Source of the DNA: Oryzias latipes
Taxonomy: Eukaryota > Chordata > Actinopteri > Beloniformes > Adrianichthyidae
Direction: 5' to 3'
Assembly: GCF_002234675.1 (NCBI RefSeq)
Contig: NC_019879.2
Coordinates: 22,811,855-22,875,854 of the forward strand
Length of the DNA stretch: 64,000 nucleotides
Shown: positions 35,099 through 48,800 of the stretch, piece by piece
Position numbering within the stretch: position 1 is the first letter of the stretch
How the letters are laid out: each line of letters begins with the position of its first letter
Program-made: the position numbers and the translations under genes
Notes under the pieces: model-generated
The model's input: the letters and a program-made list of their open reading frames with translations, nothing else
What the model was told of the DNA's origin: nothing
Databases searched by the model: none

Positions 35099-35289
35099 AT
35101 AAGGAATAACTGAGCCTTCCTACCAACATTGTTGATGTTCTCCAAACAGCTGGAGAAATCTAGACCAAATTCAATCAAAGACAGTCACACAAATGCAAGT
35201 AAAAATGCATGGACAAAATTTGTCAATATCTTTATTTATGGGTACATGAGTACACTGTACATGATGCAGTGAGAAAGGGACACCAGACG

Positions 35290-36021
35290 ATGAACATCAT
35301 AGAGGACTGCAACAATGCCAGTGCTGAGGCAACACCTGAAACACACCAACGATCAGCCGGACCAGACAAGGTAAGTAGCCCTGCACGAAGAAACTGTTCA
35401 GACCCCCGTATGCTACAGGCGCCAACCTGTGTGCATGTGGGATTAGAAATGTCAGACTGGATGAAAAACACTCAAAAATAATTTTATGTTTAACATTATG
35501 TTGACACATTTTTTTAATCTCATTCATTTCTTTGTTTTTATTTTAATTTTTTTAAATGTCCATCCACAGGTTGAAGCTAAATAAAAACGAGACGTAGGAT
35601 TGGCTGGATAAAAAGATCAGCTGATAATCAAAGGTTTTCGTTAGTCCGAGTCTACATTGATGTGACTGTTACCCATTCTTGTGTGCAATATCCTTCTTTG
35701 CATAGTAAATAAAAGTTAAATGTTTCTGTTGTTGACATGCACCTATTTTTCTTGCAGATTTTGGGGCCACCAATATAGAACTCTAAGCCCACTATAGTGA
35801 TTGCATGCAGAGTTACCAGAGGAGCGGGACTTGATTTATAACGGGGCCTTAAAAAGGTTAAGCTAGTATTGTGGGTCTTGATGAGGGTCGTTCAAGGAGA
35901 GCTGATTGGACAGGTGAGCGTCTGCACGGACAGACTTCCTGTCCTCAGCAGTACGAGAGGCACCACAGGCTGCAGACAGAGAAAGAAAGTGCTCTGCGTG
36001 CAACAACATCCAAGTATTCAG
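35290..36021 (+). other. Two exon-like segments of an unknown plus-strand transcript
   Basis: 35290-35370 is open (MNIIEDCNNASAEATPETHQ) and ends at a strong donor gtaagt. 35949-36021 has a good acceptor (cttcctgtcctcag) and reads QYERHHRLQTEKESALRATT before a weak donor. Charged, possibly helical. They may be parts of an unannotated gene or of a lncRNA antisense to the adam23 3' end. Confidence 0.2.
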
Positions 36022-36829
36022 GTGATTTTTTTTTTCCTGTTTTTTTTTTTTTCTTTGGCTTTTTGAGTCACCCTCAGAGTTACTTCATAAAGTCTCGGAC
36101 GTCATTGCGGTTCGAATCCGTCAAGAACAGCCATGCTTCTCCTCGACAGTTCAGCTTCTTATGCTTTTGTTGCCACAAAAACATTACTGTATGTATGGGG
36201 TAGAAAAAGAAAAGCAGTCTAAATTCTTGCAAATGATTATTTTAGCTGTGAACCTAACCGTCGTATTCATGTAAAGTTATGTGCTTTCACCTTGTGGTCC
36301 ACTTTGTCCTCATGAGACCCCAAATGCAGCACCTAAACATGAATTGAATGATTGTTTTTTTTTTTTTTTTTCACTCAAGTTGGTTTTTAACCAGGCTTTC
36401 TCCTGCAACAAATAATCTCTTGTATTTCTCTGCTTTATATTCCTAGCTTTGGTAGCCATGCTGAGCCCGGCGGGGGGAGGGCTGTTCATGCCAAAGGGGG
36501 AGGGCCAGTAAGCAGCACACTTTTTGTGTTAATCATGCCAGATAAGAAGATGATGTGGACTCTGCCTGAATGCACTGGCACTAAACGATGGGACAGGAGC
36601 TCTGTCACTCAATGGTCAGGGTGGAGCGAGGGTAATGGGGGAGGTGGAGTCCAAAAAGGCTGTATTTATAATGACACTACAATGAAATTTGTTAAAATGT
36701 CCACTATGTATTTGAAAAGTAAAATATAGTGCAAGAAAAAAATAAATAAAGAATTCAGCAGCAGTAAGTGCAGTCCACCTTTCAGGAATCAACTAAGGAA
36801 GCTTTGGAGAAATCCTGGGTCTCTTCAGC

Positions 36830-39800
36830 TTAAATGGCCTGGGCGTTGGGGTCGTATCGCCGTTTCTTCACATTTCTTTTGAGGAGATAAAAAAAGGAGA
36901 AGTTAGAATCCGACACAGTTGCTTTCTCCAACACAGCTGGTGCAACCTGGACGAGCGACCGCACTAAGCTTTAAAGTTTTCAGCAAAGGAAAACGCTGAA
37001 ATGAACTTATTTGAGAGAAAATTAGTACTCAATGCACATTTTTGAGTGCTCAAGTGAGGAAAAGCTGGTCCATGTTGGGCCGTTCTGCCTTGACTGCAAA
37101 GAAACAACCAGAGGTATTCAAATATGAACTTAAAACTGTTATTCATTTATTTTTTTTAAACAAAGAAATCAAGCATTAATCAAATTTTGCGACAAAACCC
37201 TCTGTTGCCATCTTTCAGACAAGTGCAGGTTGGCTTGTGCGTGAAACAACAGTGCATGTGAAGTGTAGGAGCCAGAGGTTTTGATGTGAAAAGACATCGT
37301 TCCACTCAAAACACAACCATCTGGGGGGGAAAACATGAATTATACTCTACAGGAGAAGGAAAGAGGAGACAAACAACAGCAGCAGCAGCGGTAACACTAA
37401 CTACTACCAACAGTGGGACAACAACGAGCACAACAACAGGAGTGATGCAAAACCTCCCCGTACTGTGGCTTGCTGTGGGGCTTCAATCACTCTGTCATGC
37501 ACCTCTTCCAATAGTAGGCCAGTTGAAGGTGGCACTATTGTAGGTGGTTCATGCAGTGCAGTGTGCTGTGTCTGTACCAGGTCTGTGAAGCAGGCAGCAA
37601 TGGCAGCTGGTGTGGGCGGGTCCGAGAGTCCTGCTATGCTTTAGGGCGGGGCCTGGTCGTCCAGGCGGATGTGGCCAGCCATGGCACAAAGGCTGCAGGC
37701 AACAAAAAGGTCCCGTTTTGTCTCTTGAGCGCTCTCACAACTCCATTTAAAGGCTCCGCCTCAAACGGCGGCGGATCGGGAGAGAGATTATGGAGGTGAT
37801 GAGAGGACGACAACCCTGGACCAAATTGCGGGTTCGACTCAGCCTTTGTGCGATGAACTGAGCTCTGAATCATCACGTCTGCATGCAGAAACGTTTTGCT
37901 TCTTAGTCTGCTTTCTGTCTGTTCTTTGATTTTTTGGTGCTATCTGGCATGCTTGTGTGGCTGCTGGGTTAGATTTCTCATCTTGCTTTCTTTTTTAGAT
38001 TAAAAAAGAAAAATAAATCAGCCCTGCTGCTCAAGACAGCAGGTAAATTAAAGGTTCTTTGGAAACTTCTGCATCTTTCTCTGCTCAGAGTTTGGGTCAC
38101 TGAGGGGATAAGATGGGGTCAAATCCGGATCAGCCTAAAGTGAATGAAAAACCAGATGGTAAATTTGAAAAAGTGACTATAAAAATTTAAAAACTGTTTT
38201 AAACTTGAAAGTACACATCATTGTAACTTGACGAAATTATTGAAAATGTGATAAAGGAAAATGTAAATTTGAAAATGTCTATATTTTAAACGCGGAAGAA
38301 TTATTTAAAATAAAAAATTAAAAAATCAACTTTTGTTCTTTCCTTTCTATCCTTCACTGTCAGTCCTCAATTTACAGTTTTTATTTAGACATTTTGCTTT
38401 TGATGCTTCTAATTTCTATGGGGGGGGGGGGTGCTTTGAGCTCATTGGCTACCAGGACATGATTGACATAAGGTGAAAAAGGTTATACTGATGTCATAAC
38501 CTAGACTCTGAGATGAAACTGCAAATTGAGGAATAAAAACAAAAAATCTAAAGTTAAAAATGCAAAATAGGCTTACAAGTGAACATTATTTTTCATATGG
38601 TAACACTTAATTCAAGTTTCAAGTTTTTCTAATTTAAAATTTCTTTTAAGTTTAAAATATATATGTGCTTTCAAATTTACAATCTGGTTTTTCATTCTCT
38701 TAAAGCTGATCCTGTTTTGACCCCATAGGATTAGAGTGTTAACTATAAAAGCAACTTTTCTTGGTGAATATTTTCCCCCTAATTTGTCCAAATCTGGCTT
38801 CTCCAGATTGGGGTCAGTGAACATGCATGTCAAGCACTGAGCTCTGCCCATCCAATCAGTTTGAGGTTATGCTACAGATGTAAAGTCAACCCCCAGAGCC
38901 CTTAAAAAAATCCCTTTTAAAGCACGAAAACCCTCCACTGTAAAACAATCTGGAGTGCAAAACAAACAAACAAACAAACAATCTCCTTTTGAGTGCGTCT
39001 TCCTGCGTTGTCCATTCTGGGGAACCTTTTCTGTAGCAGGAGCTCAAACCCTGGTGTCTAGAAGCAGCAGAGATGCTACAGTTAGAGCAGGAGAGGCATG
39101 CGGCGTGTTGCTTACTTAAAGCCCCATCCAGTCCCCCCCAGCACTATGGCAGCCACAAGGATGGCTCCGGCGATGGAGCCTATTATTAGATTGGTGGCAC
39201 TAGGACCTGTAGAGGGTTATGGGGAAAAAGACATGAGTTTCTATGCCCACTTACTTTACCAAGGACAATTGTCTATACAGCGATGACTTCACATGGAACA
39301 GAAAACATACCATAAGTGTACTATTACAGTAAAATGACTGAGAATGTATTTTGCATGCTTTGTCATCCCTTTTTCTTTAAGTGTGTGTGTCAAGTGGTTT
39401 GGAAGTATTCAAGTCAACATTTATCTGCCTTGAATTGAGGTTCTAAAGATCAGGGGTTTGTCTGTTAAGGTTGTGCAGAAGACTAGACCCTGCATGACTG
39501 AAGAGGTTTGGAAATTGACAGGCGATTTGTGACCTGTAGTAGGAGAAATGCAAAAGAAAAATGTTTGTTCTTTTTTCTTTTTTTTTGTCGGGGTCCGAGT
39601 CACCACACAGCCTCCAACTGACGACAAGCCATATCACTAACTGGACACTTCTCAGGACGGTTCTCATCTAAATGCCCCACATGCCCCAGAAAGGAGAGGA
39701 TCACAGGAGCAACCACATAACGACTAATAGTAAGAAAGAGGACAGGAACGAGGGCAGGAGGAGGGAAGATGGAGAGAGAAGCTAATGGGGAAACAAAAGA

Positions 39801-42800
39801 AAAAACAGAAACGTGGCAGGAAAAAAGGGGGGAAGTCCACCAATCAATCAAATGACACTGAGAACATCCAATCACATGACAATTACATGGTCATCACCAA
39901 CACACAAGAAAACACAAAGCCACCGGGACGCACACACGGGCTCAGGCCGGCTCACAAGACCGCCCGCACACTGAGGCACCACTATGAGAGGAAGAGCTGT
40001 GAAAGGGTTAAAGATGCTTACTCTATTCCCCACCCTGTGCCTCCAAAAATCACCCCCAGGGCCAGAATGGTCCCTGCTACTGCCCCTATCAGCCTGTTAG
40101 TTGCCACGCTCACTGTGCAGAGGGAAAAGGAGCATTATTACCACCCTGTCAAAAACAGATAGCAGGCTTCTGCTCGAGAGCCATGGATGAAGTAACACAC
40201 AGTTCCTTTCGGGGTGCTTTCCACCCCTTCAAGCACGTCTCTTCCCCTTCGGATCCAAGCACAAGGCGCACAGCTAGAATGTGCGTTCATGTTATCCTCC
40301 GAATTAAAGTAAACAACTCAATTACTGCGTTTTACACTGGAGTCGTAACAACCGTAATACATCTTGGAAAATATCACTCAGTAACTTGGATTCCTGCTCG
40401 ATCAGTCTTAACCGAACCAGAAAAAGCCTTTCTTTCAGATGATGGAGTTGAAAAAAAACCAACCCTTGGGTTCGTTATCCTCGGAGACTTCGGGTTCTTT
40501 GGGGGGGTCCGGCATGCTGCAGTCTGTCCCTGCCCAGGTGCTGTCACAGGTACATGTGGCTTCATTGTTGCAGACCTGAGTGGACAAAATGCAGCAACCT
40601 CACAACATTTCAGTTATCCAGGTTTTTCTTTGTTTTAACAGCATTTTTTAGCTCACTTTTTCACCATTTTTTGTGTTGTGATTGCTAATCTGATAGTAAA
40701 CTATGTTTTTATTTTAATTATTCGTTTATTTGAAAGGGAGATTGCACATTAAAAAGCATCCCTGCAAATGTACCAGTAAGCCAAAGATTATTTTGGATCT
40801 GTTGTCCCTGGACAAGAGGCTAATCTGTCAAAAATTGATGTGAAATTACTAACAATAATACGGCATAAACATAAATGAGAATTAGAGTATTTCACAACAT
40901 TGTAAAGGATAAAAAATACAATATAAATCTATTCATTCATTCATTTTCTGTACCGCTTTGTCCCTTTCGGGGTCACGGGGCTGCCGGAGCCTATCCAGGC
41001 CACTTGGGCATAGGCAGGGGATGCCCTGGACAGGTCGCCAGTCTGTTGCAGGGTGGAATATCCTCAATCACACATCCATTCACTCTCACACTCACACCTA
41101 TGGACAATTTAGAGTTGCCAATTAACCTATGAAGCATGTTTTTTGGACAGTGGGAGGAAGCCGGAGATCCTGGAGAAAACCCACGCAGACACAGGGAGAA
41201 CATGCAAACTCCACACAGAAAGGTCCCCCGTTGATGTATTTTTCATGTCCCCCAGCCAGGACTTGAACCAAGGGCCTTCTTGCTGTGAGGCAAGAGCGCT
41301 AACCACTGCGCCACCGTGCGCACTAAATATCAGGAATAATATTTACCGGTACATTTTTCGATACAATATTAATTATGAAAATGTTTTTAATCATTCCATT
41401 TGTAATGGCCTTGCACTCTGGAGTTTTGCCACCCTTCCAAAGTCTTCTGCCCGCCTCCTGCCCCCCTATGTAAAATGTTCAAGCGCCGTCCCTGATTGTA
41501 AGTAAAAATACAATGTAAATCTAAAAACAGCAGAGATAGATACTGACTTTGTAAAAAGGAAAATAAAAAAACAGTCACAGCATAAATTAAACAATCAGTC
41601 AATAAATAAATCATTGATTCAAATTTCAAAGATCATAAAAGTATACAAATATGTCTTCAAAAATAACATATACATCTCAAGCTAACTAAAACTGGAATGC
41701 AGGCTACACATAAAATTGCTGTCAATGTGACGTGTGATAGCACTATTCGAGTAAAATCAATATTTAATATAAAATAAAATAAAATGTGTTTCTCTCTGAA
41801 GGCTAACTTATCTACAAACTGATCAAATAATCACTATGTTACTATGTAAAAAAAGCCTAACATGAGGTGTTTTTTTCTCTCTTTGATCATAAAATTCTAT
41901 CAATTTATTGATGGAAATTTTCCCACAAATCCATAAATGCATTTCTGTTTAACATGATGACCAGAGTGTCTGCTGGAAACCAGTCATTGCTTTATTCTGA
42001 GGCCTTCAGGTCACTTTTAGGTTCTTTTTATCTCCTGTGAAGTACTTAGTAATAATTATGTTTGAAGAAAGAATTATTCCTGAATAAAATTTGATTACAA
42101 TTTTAATAAATACTGACCTTTATCAATTTTTTTTTCCAAAATTAGTTTTTCTTGGTTTTTAACAGTTTTAAAACAAGGGATTTAAATTGAACAATTGTGA
42201 AGCTTTCATTAAAGGACAAAATAAAGATGAACAGTTTTATTTTTTGTTGGAGAAATGTCTTTAATAGAATCTATTAATTTGAAAAATCAATATAGCACAA
42301 TTCAAAAGAAGATTTTTTTTCAGCCCTTGTGATAACGTGTAGTTTAAAATTTGTATATTTTAAGTGGGAAAAGGATGATAATAAGAAAATTGGTATTCAA
42401 CAACAACACAATCTAAAAATTGAACTTCAGCAAATTTAACCTCAGCCTGACAGCCTAGAAGAAAATTGCTCTTGGGTTAAGACTTAAGTTTATTACTGGG
42501 CATGTCTTTACAGAGACACACACCTGTGAAAAACAGTTGTTTTGTTTTAACAGGACTCACCCCATGGGCAGAGCAGACCTGTCCATTAGGTCCGATGGGA
42601 CACGTGCTCATGTTGAGCGACTGGATGGGCAGACACTTGCGGTCAAGGCACATCATTGACGGCCCGCAGGGAGTCCCATCCTCCACATAGCCTAAATCCG
42701 TTTCATCGTCCAAGAGGACGTGAGCCCCACTAAGAGACGGTTAAGAGAAGGAAACCTGATAACAAGTTCTGGTAAATGGGTATCAAAATCCACTTTAAAA

Positions 42801-45800
42801 AGCAAAACTTCTTTACGTGCAATGTATGACGTTTCCTTGGTGGTTAAAAGAGGTCGTGGTGATATCTTCTTTCAGTGTTCCAATGCGTGGAATTTTCCCC
42901 ACATTGGTACACAGAAGGTAACCACAGAACACATCACTGTAACAGACAAGGGAAAAACACAATAATTTTTTAAGCCTAATTGCACAAAAACACACACTTT
43001 TATTCGAGTTTATTTAGCAACACGATACTTTTATTTATTAATAGAAAAAGACACAATTTTTTAATGTGTTTTGTCTGTCAGTGAAAATTTTATATCATTC
43101 ATCTTGACTAAAGTTACATTTTAATTAATGTTAGATGATAGATTGACTCCATAAAAGAAAACTTTTGTGTAATTTGAGAAATGCTTAAAAAAAAAAGATG
43201 TATGGGAAAAATATCAACATTCTTATAAAACAGCTGATTTAGTGTCAGAAAAAAACCGGCACCTTCACACAAAAACTAATAGAAATGCTGAGAAGACCTA
43301 AAGTGTCTGCGCTTAGGTCCTTCACTACAACTAAAAGGAGCTTCATCAACATTTGAAGCAGCATCCAGAGGGCTCTTACAATGACTGGACTTAGAGGGAA
43401 CTTCTTTATCTAATACTCATCAAGAGTCATTGTCTCTGCAAGTGTAAACTCGGAACAATGTCAGACAAAATCTGTCATGATTTATAAAGTCAGAAAAATA
43501 AAATAAAAATCATTCATAAGACATAGCAACAACAACTTAAATACCAACAATTGAGAGTTTTTTCACGTGCTTTCATTCTGCAAATTTTTAGTTTAAGAGT
43601 TGTGACATTTACAACATTTATGTTTACATTTCTCATTCTATTTCTTATACAACAACTGTATTAGAAAGATTAAACATTATTGTAAAGTTTTGGTTTGTGC
43701 AGTAAACGTTTGAATATACTGTCTAAATTGAAGGTTAGAGCTGGCAAAGGAGGAATAGGATTCTTCCTATTCTGATTGGATTAAACACATTTTTCACAAA
43801 TTTACAGTAGAGTTATAGGAAATCCAGCTGATTGTCTGAATGAGGAAGAATTCAAACCACACAGGCAAGTTTTTTTAACCTTCAAGAACCCAAAAAGTAA
43901 ATTCAGCTAAAGCCTAATGCTTTTAAAAATGCTGTGAGATACATCTAACCTTCTTTAAGAATACTTGGATTACTGTCCAGAAAATGAGAAACTCTTTGTG
44001 GCAGTTAATTAGCAAAAAGTACTTTGGGTTACAAAAATCTGATCTGGTACACAACTCTTAAGCTGCAGTTCTGCACTTTTACTTTTTTGTGAAACAAATG
44101 CTTTTTTGTTTTTATCTCTAGAACACCAGAGTCAACTTTTCCCCAAAACAGCATTGTTGAAAAAGCCTGCATTTTTCTTTTAAATATTTTGTTTTTCATT
44201 CCAGCTCAAAAAAGACAGTATTTATGGATAGAAAAAAAAAAAAAAATCTGTTGCAGATTTTTGGATGCTAGATTTTCTTTAGGAAGATAATAATAAATTA
44301 CTATTAATTAATAAATGCAGGACAAAAGTGCCATAATAATGTGTTTAGGCTCCCAATTATCCATAAATTGCTTCCAGACTTGAAGGTTCACAAATATTTC
44401 CTTGAATATTTTTGATATTTTTATCAGCAAACATTTAAAGCTTTGTTGTTGTTTTTTCAAACGTTTGCATTATTAAATATTTTCCTTCAATAAAATCAAT
44501 GTTTTCTCAATTTTCTGTGTAGGCATTGATTTAGGAAATTAAAATCTGCTGGTTAAAAAACGATTTAAAACTCTTAAGCCAATAAAGCAGAGTCTATTGG
44601 GTGAGGCCCAGATTTGGTGAGGTGGAAATATTTGATTTTGGCCATTTGGCCCGAAATTCTTTTAACAATTTTTAAAACATTAAATTCAAAAGAACTATTT
44701 AATGAACATTTGTAGCAATGATATACTTTTCATTTATTCCCATAGTACAAAAATACATCTAAATATGGTTTTACCAAAATCACTGTATATTTGTTGATTT
44801 TTGGCACCAGTCATTCCTAGTTAGCATGTCTCGTCTGGTAGTCCCTCTTGATGTTGAACTCCTTGAAAACAGCCACAGTCTCTTGGCATATTTGGCAGAG
44901 AATGTTTTCAAATTTCACTAGAAAAATTGTCTGCCAATTTCCATTTGTCCTGGAAGCGATGGCTGTCAACTTTTCCTTCTTTGTTTACATTTGGAATTTT
45001 AAAAATGAGCAAGAAATTGTCACAGAATGGTCACACGACAGTTTTGCCACAGGTTCACAGTTTTAAAACGTATTTAGCCAACCACAATAAGGAATAAAAT
45101 CCTACACTTAGTTTTTAGAAAGTGCTGCGGGCCGCATATTCTGGATTTTATTAAAGGTGTCACATTTGGCCCACTGGCCGGACTTTGGACATGTCTGGTA
45201 TATAACATTTGATTTTTATTTTTAATTGTAATTGTAAAGAAATATCACAATGAATGTAATTTTTGTCATTTTCAATTCCAACTCACTGTTTGCTACACTG
45301 GATCCATCGCTCTCCATCTTTTCCGCAGTTTCCCTTCTCCGTACCCTCCGTGTTCAGCTTCTCATAGCAGAACTTCTCCGAACCTCCAGCCTCTAAAACG
45401 GACAGAAACAAAGGAACTTTACATACAAAAGCAGCTACATTTTTAAAATCAGTTACTAAAGTGAATTAACGACGCTCTCTTACTTGTACCCCAAATGTAT
45501 TTACACTGGTTCTCTCTGGTTTTGCATTCACCCGAATAACAGCGACCCTTTAATTAAAGGAAAACAGTTTATATGATGAGTTTCAAGATTTACCCATTGG
45601 TTGAAGCTCCACTTTGAACAAAAACATATTTTTTCCTACCTGGTTTACCTGGCAAAGGTAACCATCTTGTTTATGCAGGTTGGGTGGACACTGTAAAAGT
45701 CACACGGAAAAGCACATTCACTGAAAATTCGAAAAAAAAAGCTTTTTAAAGATGGAAGTAGATGAATAAGCAACACTAAAACACCTGTCCAGAATCCCCA

Positions 45801-48800
45801 CTGCAGGTCTCTGAGATATCACAGTCGTTCACAGCATACCGACAGGTTAAACTTCGGGGAAGGAACTGTCGGGAATATGAGATGAAGCAGTTTTTTTGAA
45901 ACGTTCAGACTTAATCATACTAGAAATGTCCTGAAGTTGAGTCATAGCAACTGCACGTAAAATCTTTCGTTTGAAGGGAAAAGATTTTATGTCCAATTGC
46001 TATGACTTAAGACAACACTACCCGGATGAATGAGAACCTTCACGACATACCAGACATGTGTTATTGCAGCACGGCCCGTCACTACAGTGGGCTCCATTGG
46101 CAAGGGAACACTTCTTGCAGCATTCCTTGTAGCAGTCCTAAAATAAATCAAATTGGGAAACAGTTGAGACAAGACCTTGCAGGTGTGACACAATAGAGTG
46201 AAGAGAAACGAAGAGAAACTCATTTGTCAGTTATTATGTTTGTCAGACATCTTGGTTCTTCTGTTATCAGACACGGTTGTGTTTTTCACATACCTGACAT
46301 GTTTTGTGGACGTCTTCCGTCTTCGTCAGTCGTCATCAGATGGTACTGTGTGACATATATAAAAACAGATGATTGTGACAGAGGCAAAGTCGCCCGTCAA
46401 ATTTTGACACCCCTTGATGTCCGTTTTCTTCTGGAGGATGTTACTCCATGTATTGGAGAGCAGGAAGGCCCCCTAATCCCGGATAATGGAAGTGTGGGCT
46501 CTCCACCGCCTCCATAAGATACGTCACACTGTACAATCTGATGACGACTCTGACAAAGACGTCCATCGAAACATGTCAGGTATGTGAAAAACACAACCGT
46601 GTCTGATAACAGAAGAACCAAGAAATCAGTTAATAATACAGACATTATGAACTTACTGATCTCAGTCCACAGTCGCACTCCTCCCCAACTTCCACAAATC
46701 CATTTCCACAATGTGCCACCTCAAACAGCTGCCAGAAGAAAACAGGCCATCATGCATGGGTACAAGGCACTGACTGTATATGAGAAGTGGACTGAGTAAC
46801 ACCTCCTGACTGCCATTCCAAATAAGAAGTACCCGCTGGTTCCAAGTCAAAATCCCTTAAACTTCTATTGAAAAAAAAACCAAAAACATCTATTTCTCTG
46901 TTATTATGTTTGTCAGAATAATCATTCTTGCTCTGCTATCTTTTTTAACATGTTCATGCTAATTACGGAAGCCAAAATTGGCCTACCCTACTTTTTTTCT
47001 TTTTTTTTGACCACAAAAAAATGAGGACAGCTAATATGAGAAAAACTTTTGTTTCGTCACATAGACACTTTGAGACGTTAAGTTCTTTATTTTTAGGTTA
47101 CTGCAGGCCACAACCAACACCGTACAGCTTACACCAACAATTCTCAACAACAGAAATGCTCCCCAAAAGTTGCTTTTTTCTGTCAATTTCCTCCTTAAAC
47201 ACCTTAAAGGCCCTATACCATGCTTTTCTTTAGCTTGCTGTTTATAAAATGGAAGTATTTTCGCCGCTTTTTTCCCAGCTAGCTCCGCGGACTACTTTTT
47301 TGTAAGGAATTAACATTTAAACAAACTTAAAAGCTCAAAAAAGTTGATTTTGCATGATTAAGGCCCTTTAAGTTCTTTACTTTGTAGTTACTGCAGGCCA
47401 TAGCCAACGCCATATAGCTTACACCAACAACTTTAAACAACAGAAACGGTCCCCAAAAGTTGTTTTTCTTTAATACATTTATTAGTGGAGCTATGCTCCT
47501 CAGACACCTTAATTCCGTTTCATGCACCAGCCCCCTGTCCCTTTATTTCCCTTACTTAGCCAGTAACTGAACCCTATAAGCCCAAACCCTCGATAACAGG
47601 TTGAATGACAAAACTTAGGGCCTTCTATGCCCGGTGTGTTCACTGAGACAGTAGCGGAACCCAAACAGCCAGCCAGTCCAACTCAGTCTGCTACAATAAT
47701 TTTTTCCTTTTTGTACAATCCACAGCAAAACAAAGTAGTTGTCAGAGAAAATGCTGAACACTAGAAGAACTGATCAATTTCCTAACGATTACTGGTTCTA
47801 ACATGGCAACTGACTGAATTGACTTCACTTGGTAGGAGCTGGAGGTAACATGAATGACGTCTCACTCCCTCGGTCGAGTTCTCATAAACAGTCATTTTGG
47901 ATTGAGGTTATACACATGTGCAGCATGATCCATGAACCAACTGTTGGACACAACAAGATCCAAACTGTGTGCACCTAACCTTGGTTGGCCTGTTGAACAA
48001 ACATGAGCCTCCACCTTTCAAGAGGAACTCCTTGTAGTCTGAGATGCTGCATTTGGAGAATTTCTGAGGTTTTTGGACTCTGAGACAAAAAAGGAAAAAA
48101 ACATCAAACTTTTCACAGTTATACCAATTTATGTTTGAACAATGACTAAAATTCAAATCTTATACAAGCAGGCAATTTTCAGTCCTGCAGTCCCTTTATC
48201 TTATTTCCTCTCCCCTCCTGGGGAGTGGGAGTGCTTCCAGACTCCAGTTGGCTCATCCGTGCTCCAGTTCCTGACCGTTTACCTCGCCTTTGCTCCTGCT
48301 CCTACACCTGGCTGTGGATCCTGCCTCTGGCTCATCTCTGGCGCGTCTCTGCTCTGTACCTGACCGAGTACCTCGCCTCTGCTCCTGCTCCTACACCTGG
48401 CTGTGGTTCCTGTCTCCGGCTCGACTCGCGCCTTTGACTGTCCCCACAACCACGGCTGGATGAAGCTCGTCTGCTGGACTTTTATATATGCAGTTGTAGA
48501 TTTAGATAAGTTAATTCTTCTCTAAGATTTCTGGTAAATCGCCTGTCCGTCCTGGGGGAGGATCCCTCCTTCATGTGGGCACCCCTGAGGTTTCTTCGTT
48601 TTTTCCGGAATCCGTTTTTTTTGGGAGTTTTTCCTTACCGCGAAGGGGGGTCTAAGGGCAGGGATGCCAGTGTAGCTTAGTCAGTTTGTTAGTTCATTTT
48701 AGTATTTTTCTATTGAACTCTTTGTATTCGTGATCCTTTTGATTTCATGTTTTACTTCGAAGCCCATCGAGACGACTGTTGTTGTGATTTTGGGCTATAC

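Noticed and set aside
37280..37880. Possible coding region with AAC/AGC triplet runs
   Set aside because: Frames are short and unrelated to ADAM23, and the stretch lies between two firm adam23 exons. It is most simply intron.
46397..46711. 104-residue minus-strand frame overlapping an adam23 disintegrin exon
   Set aside because: It is open by chance across the foldback element; the true exon (46657-46728) is read in another frame with matching phases.
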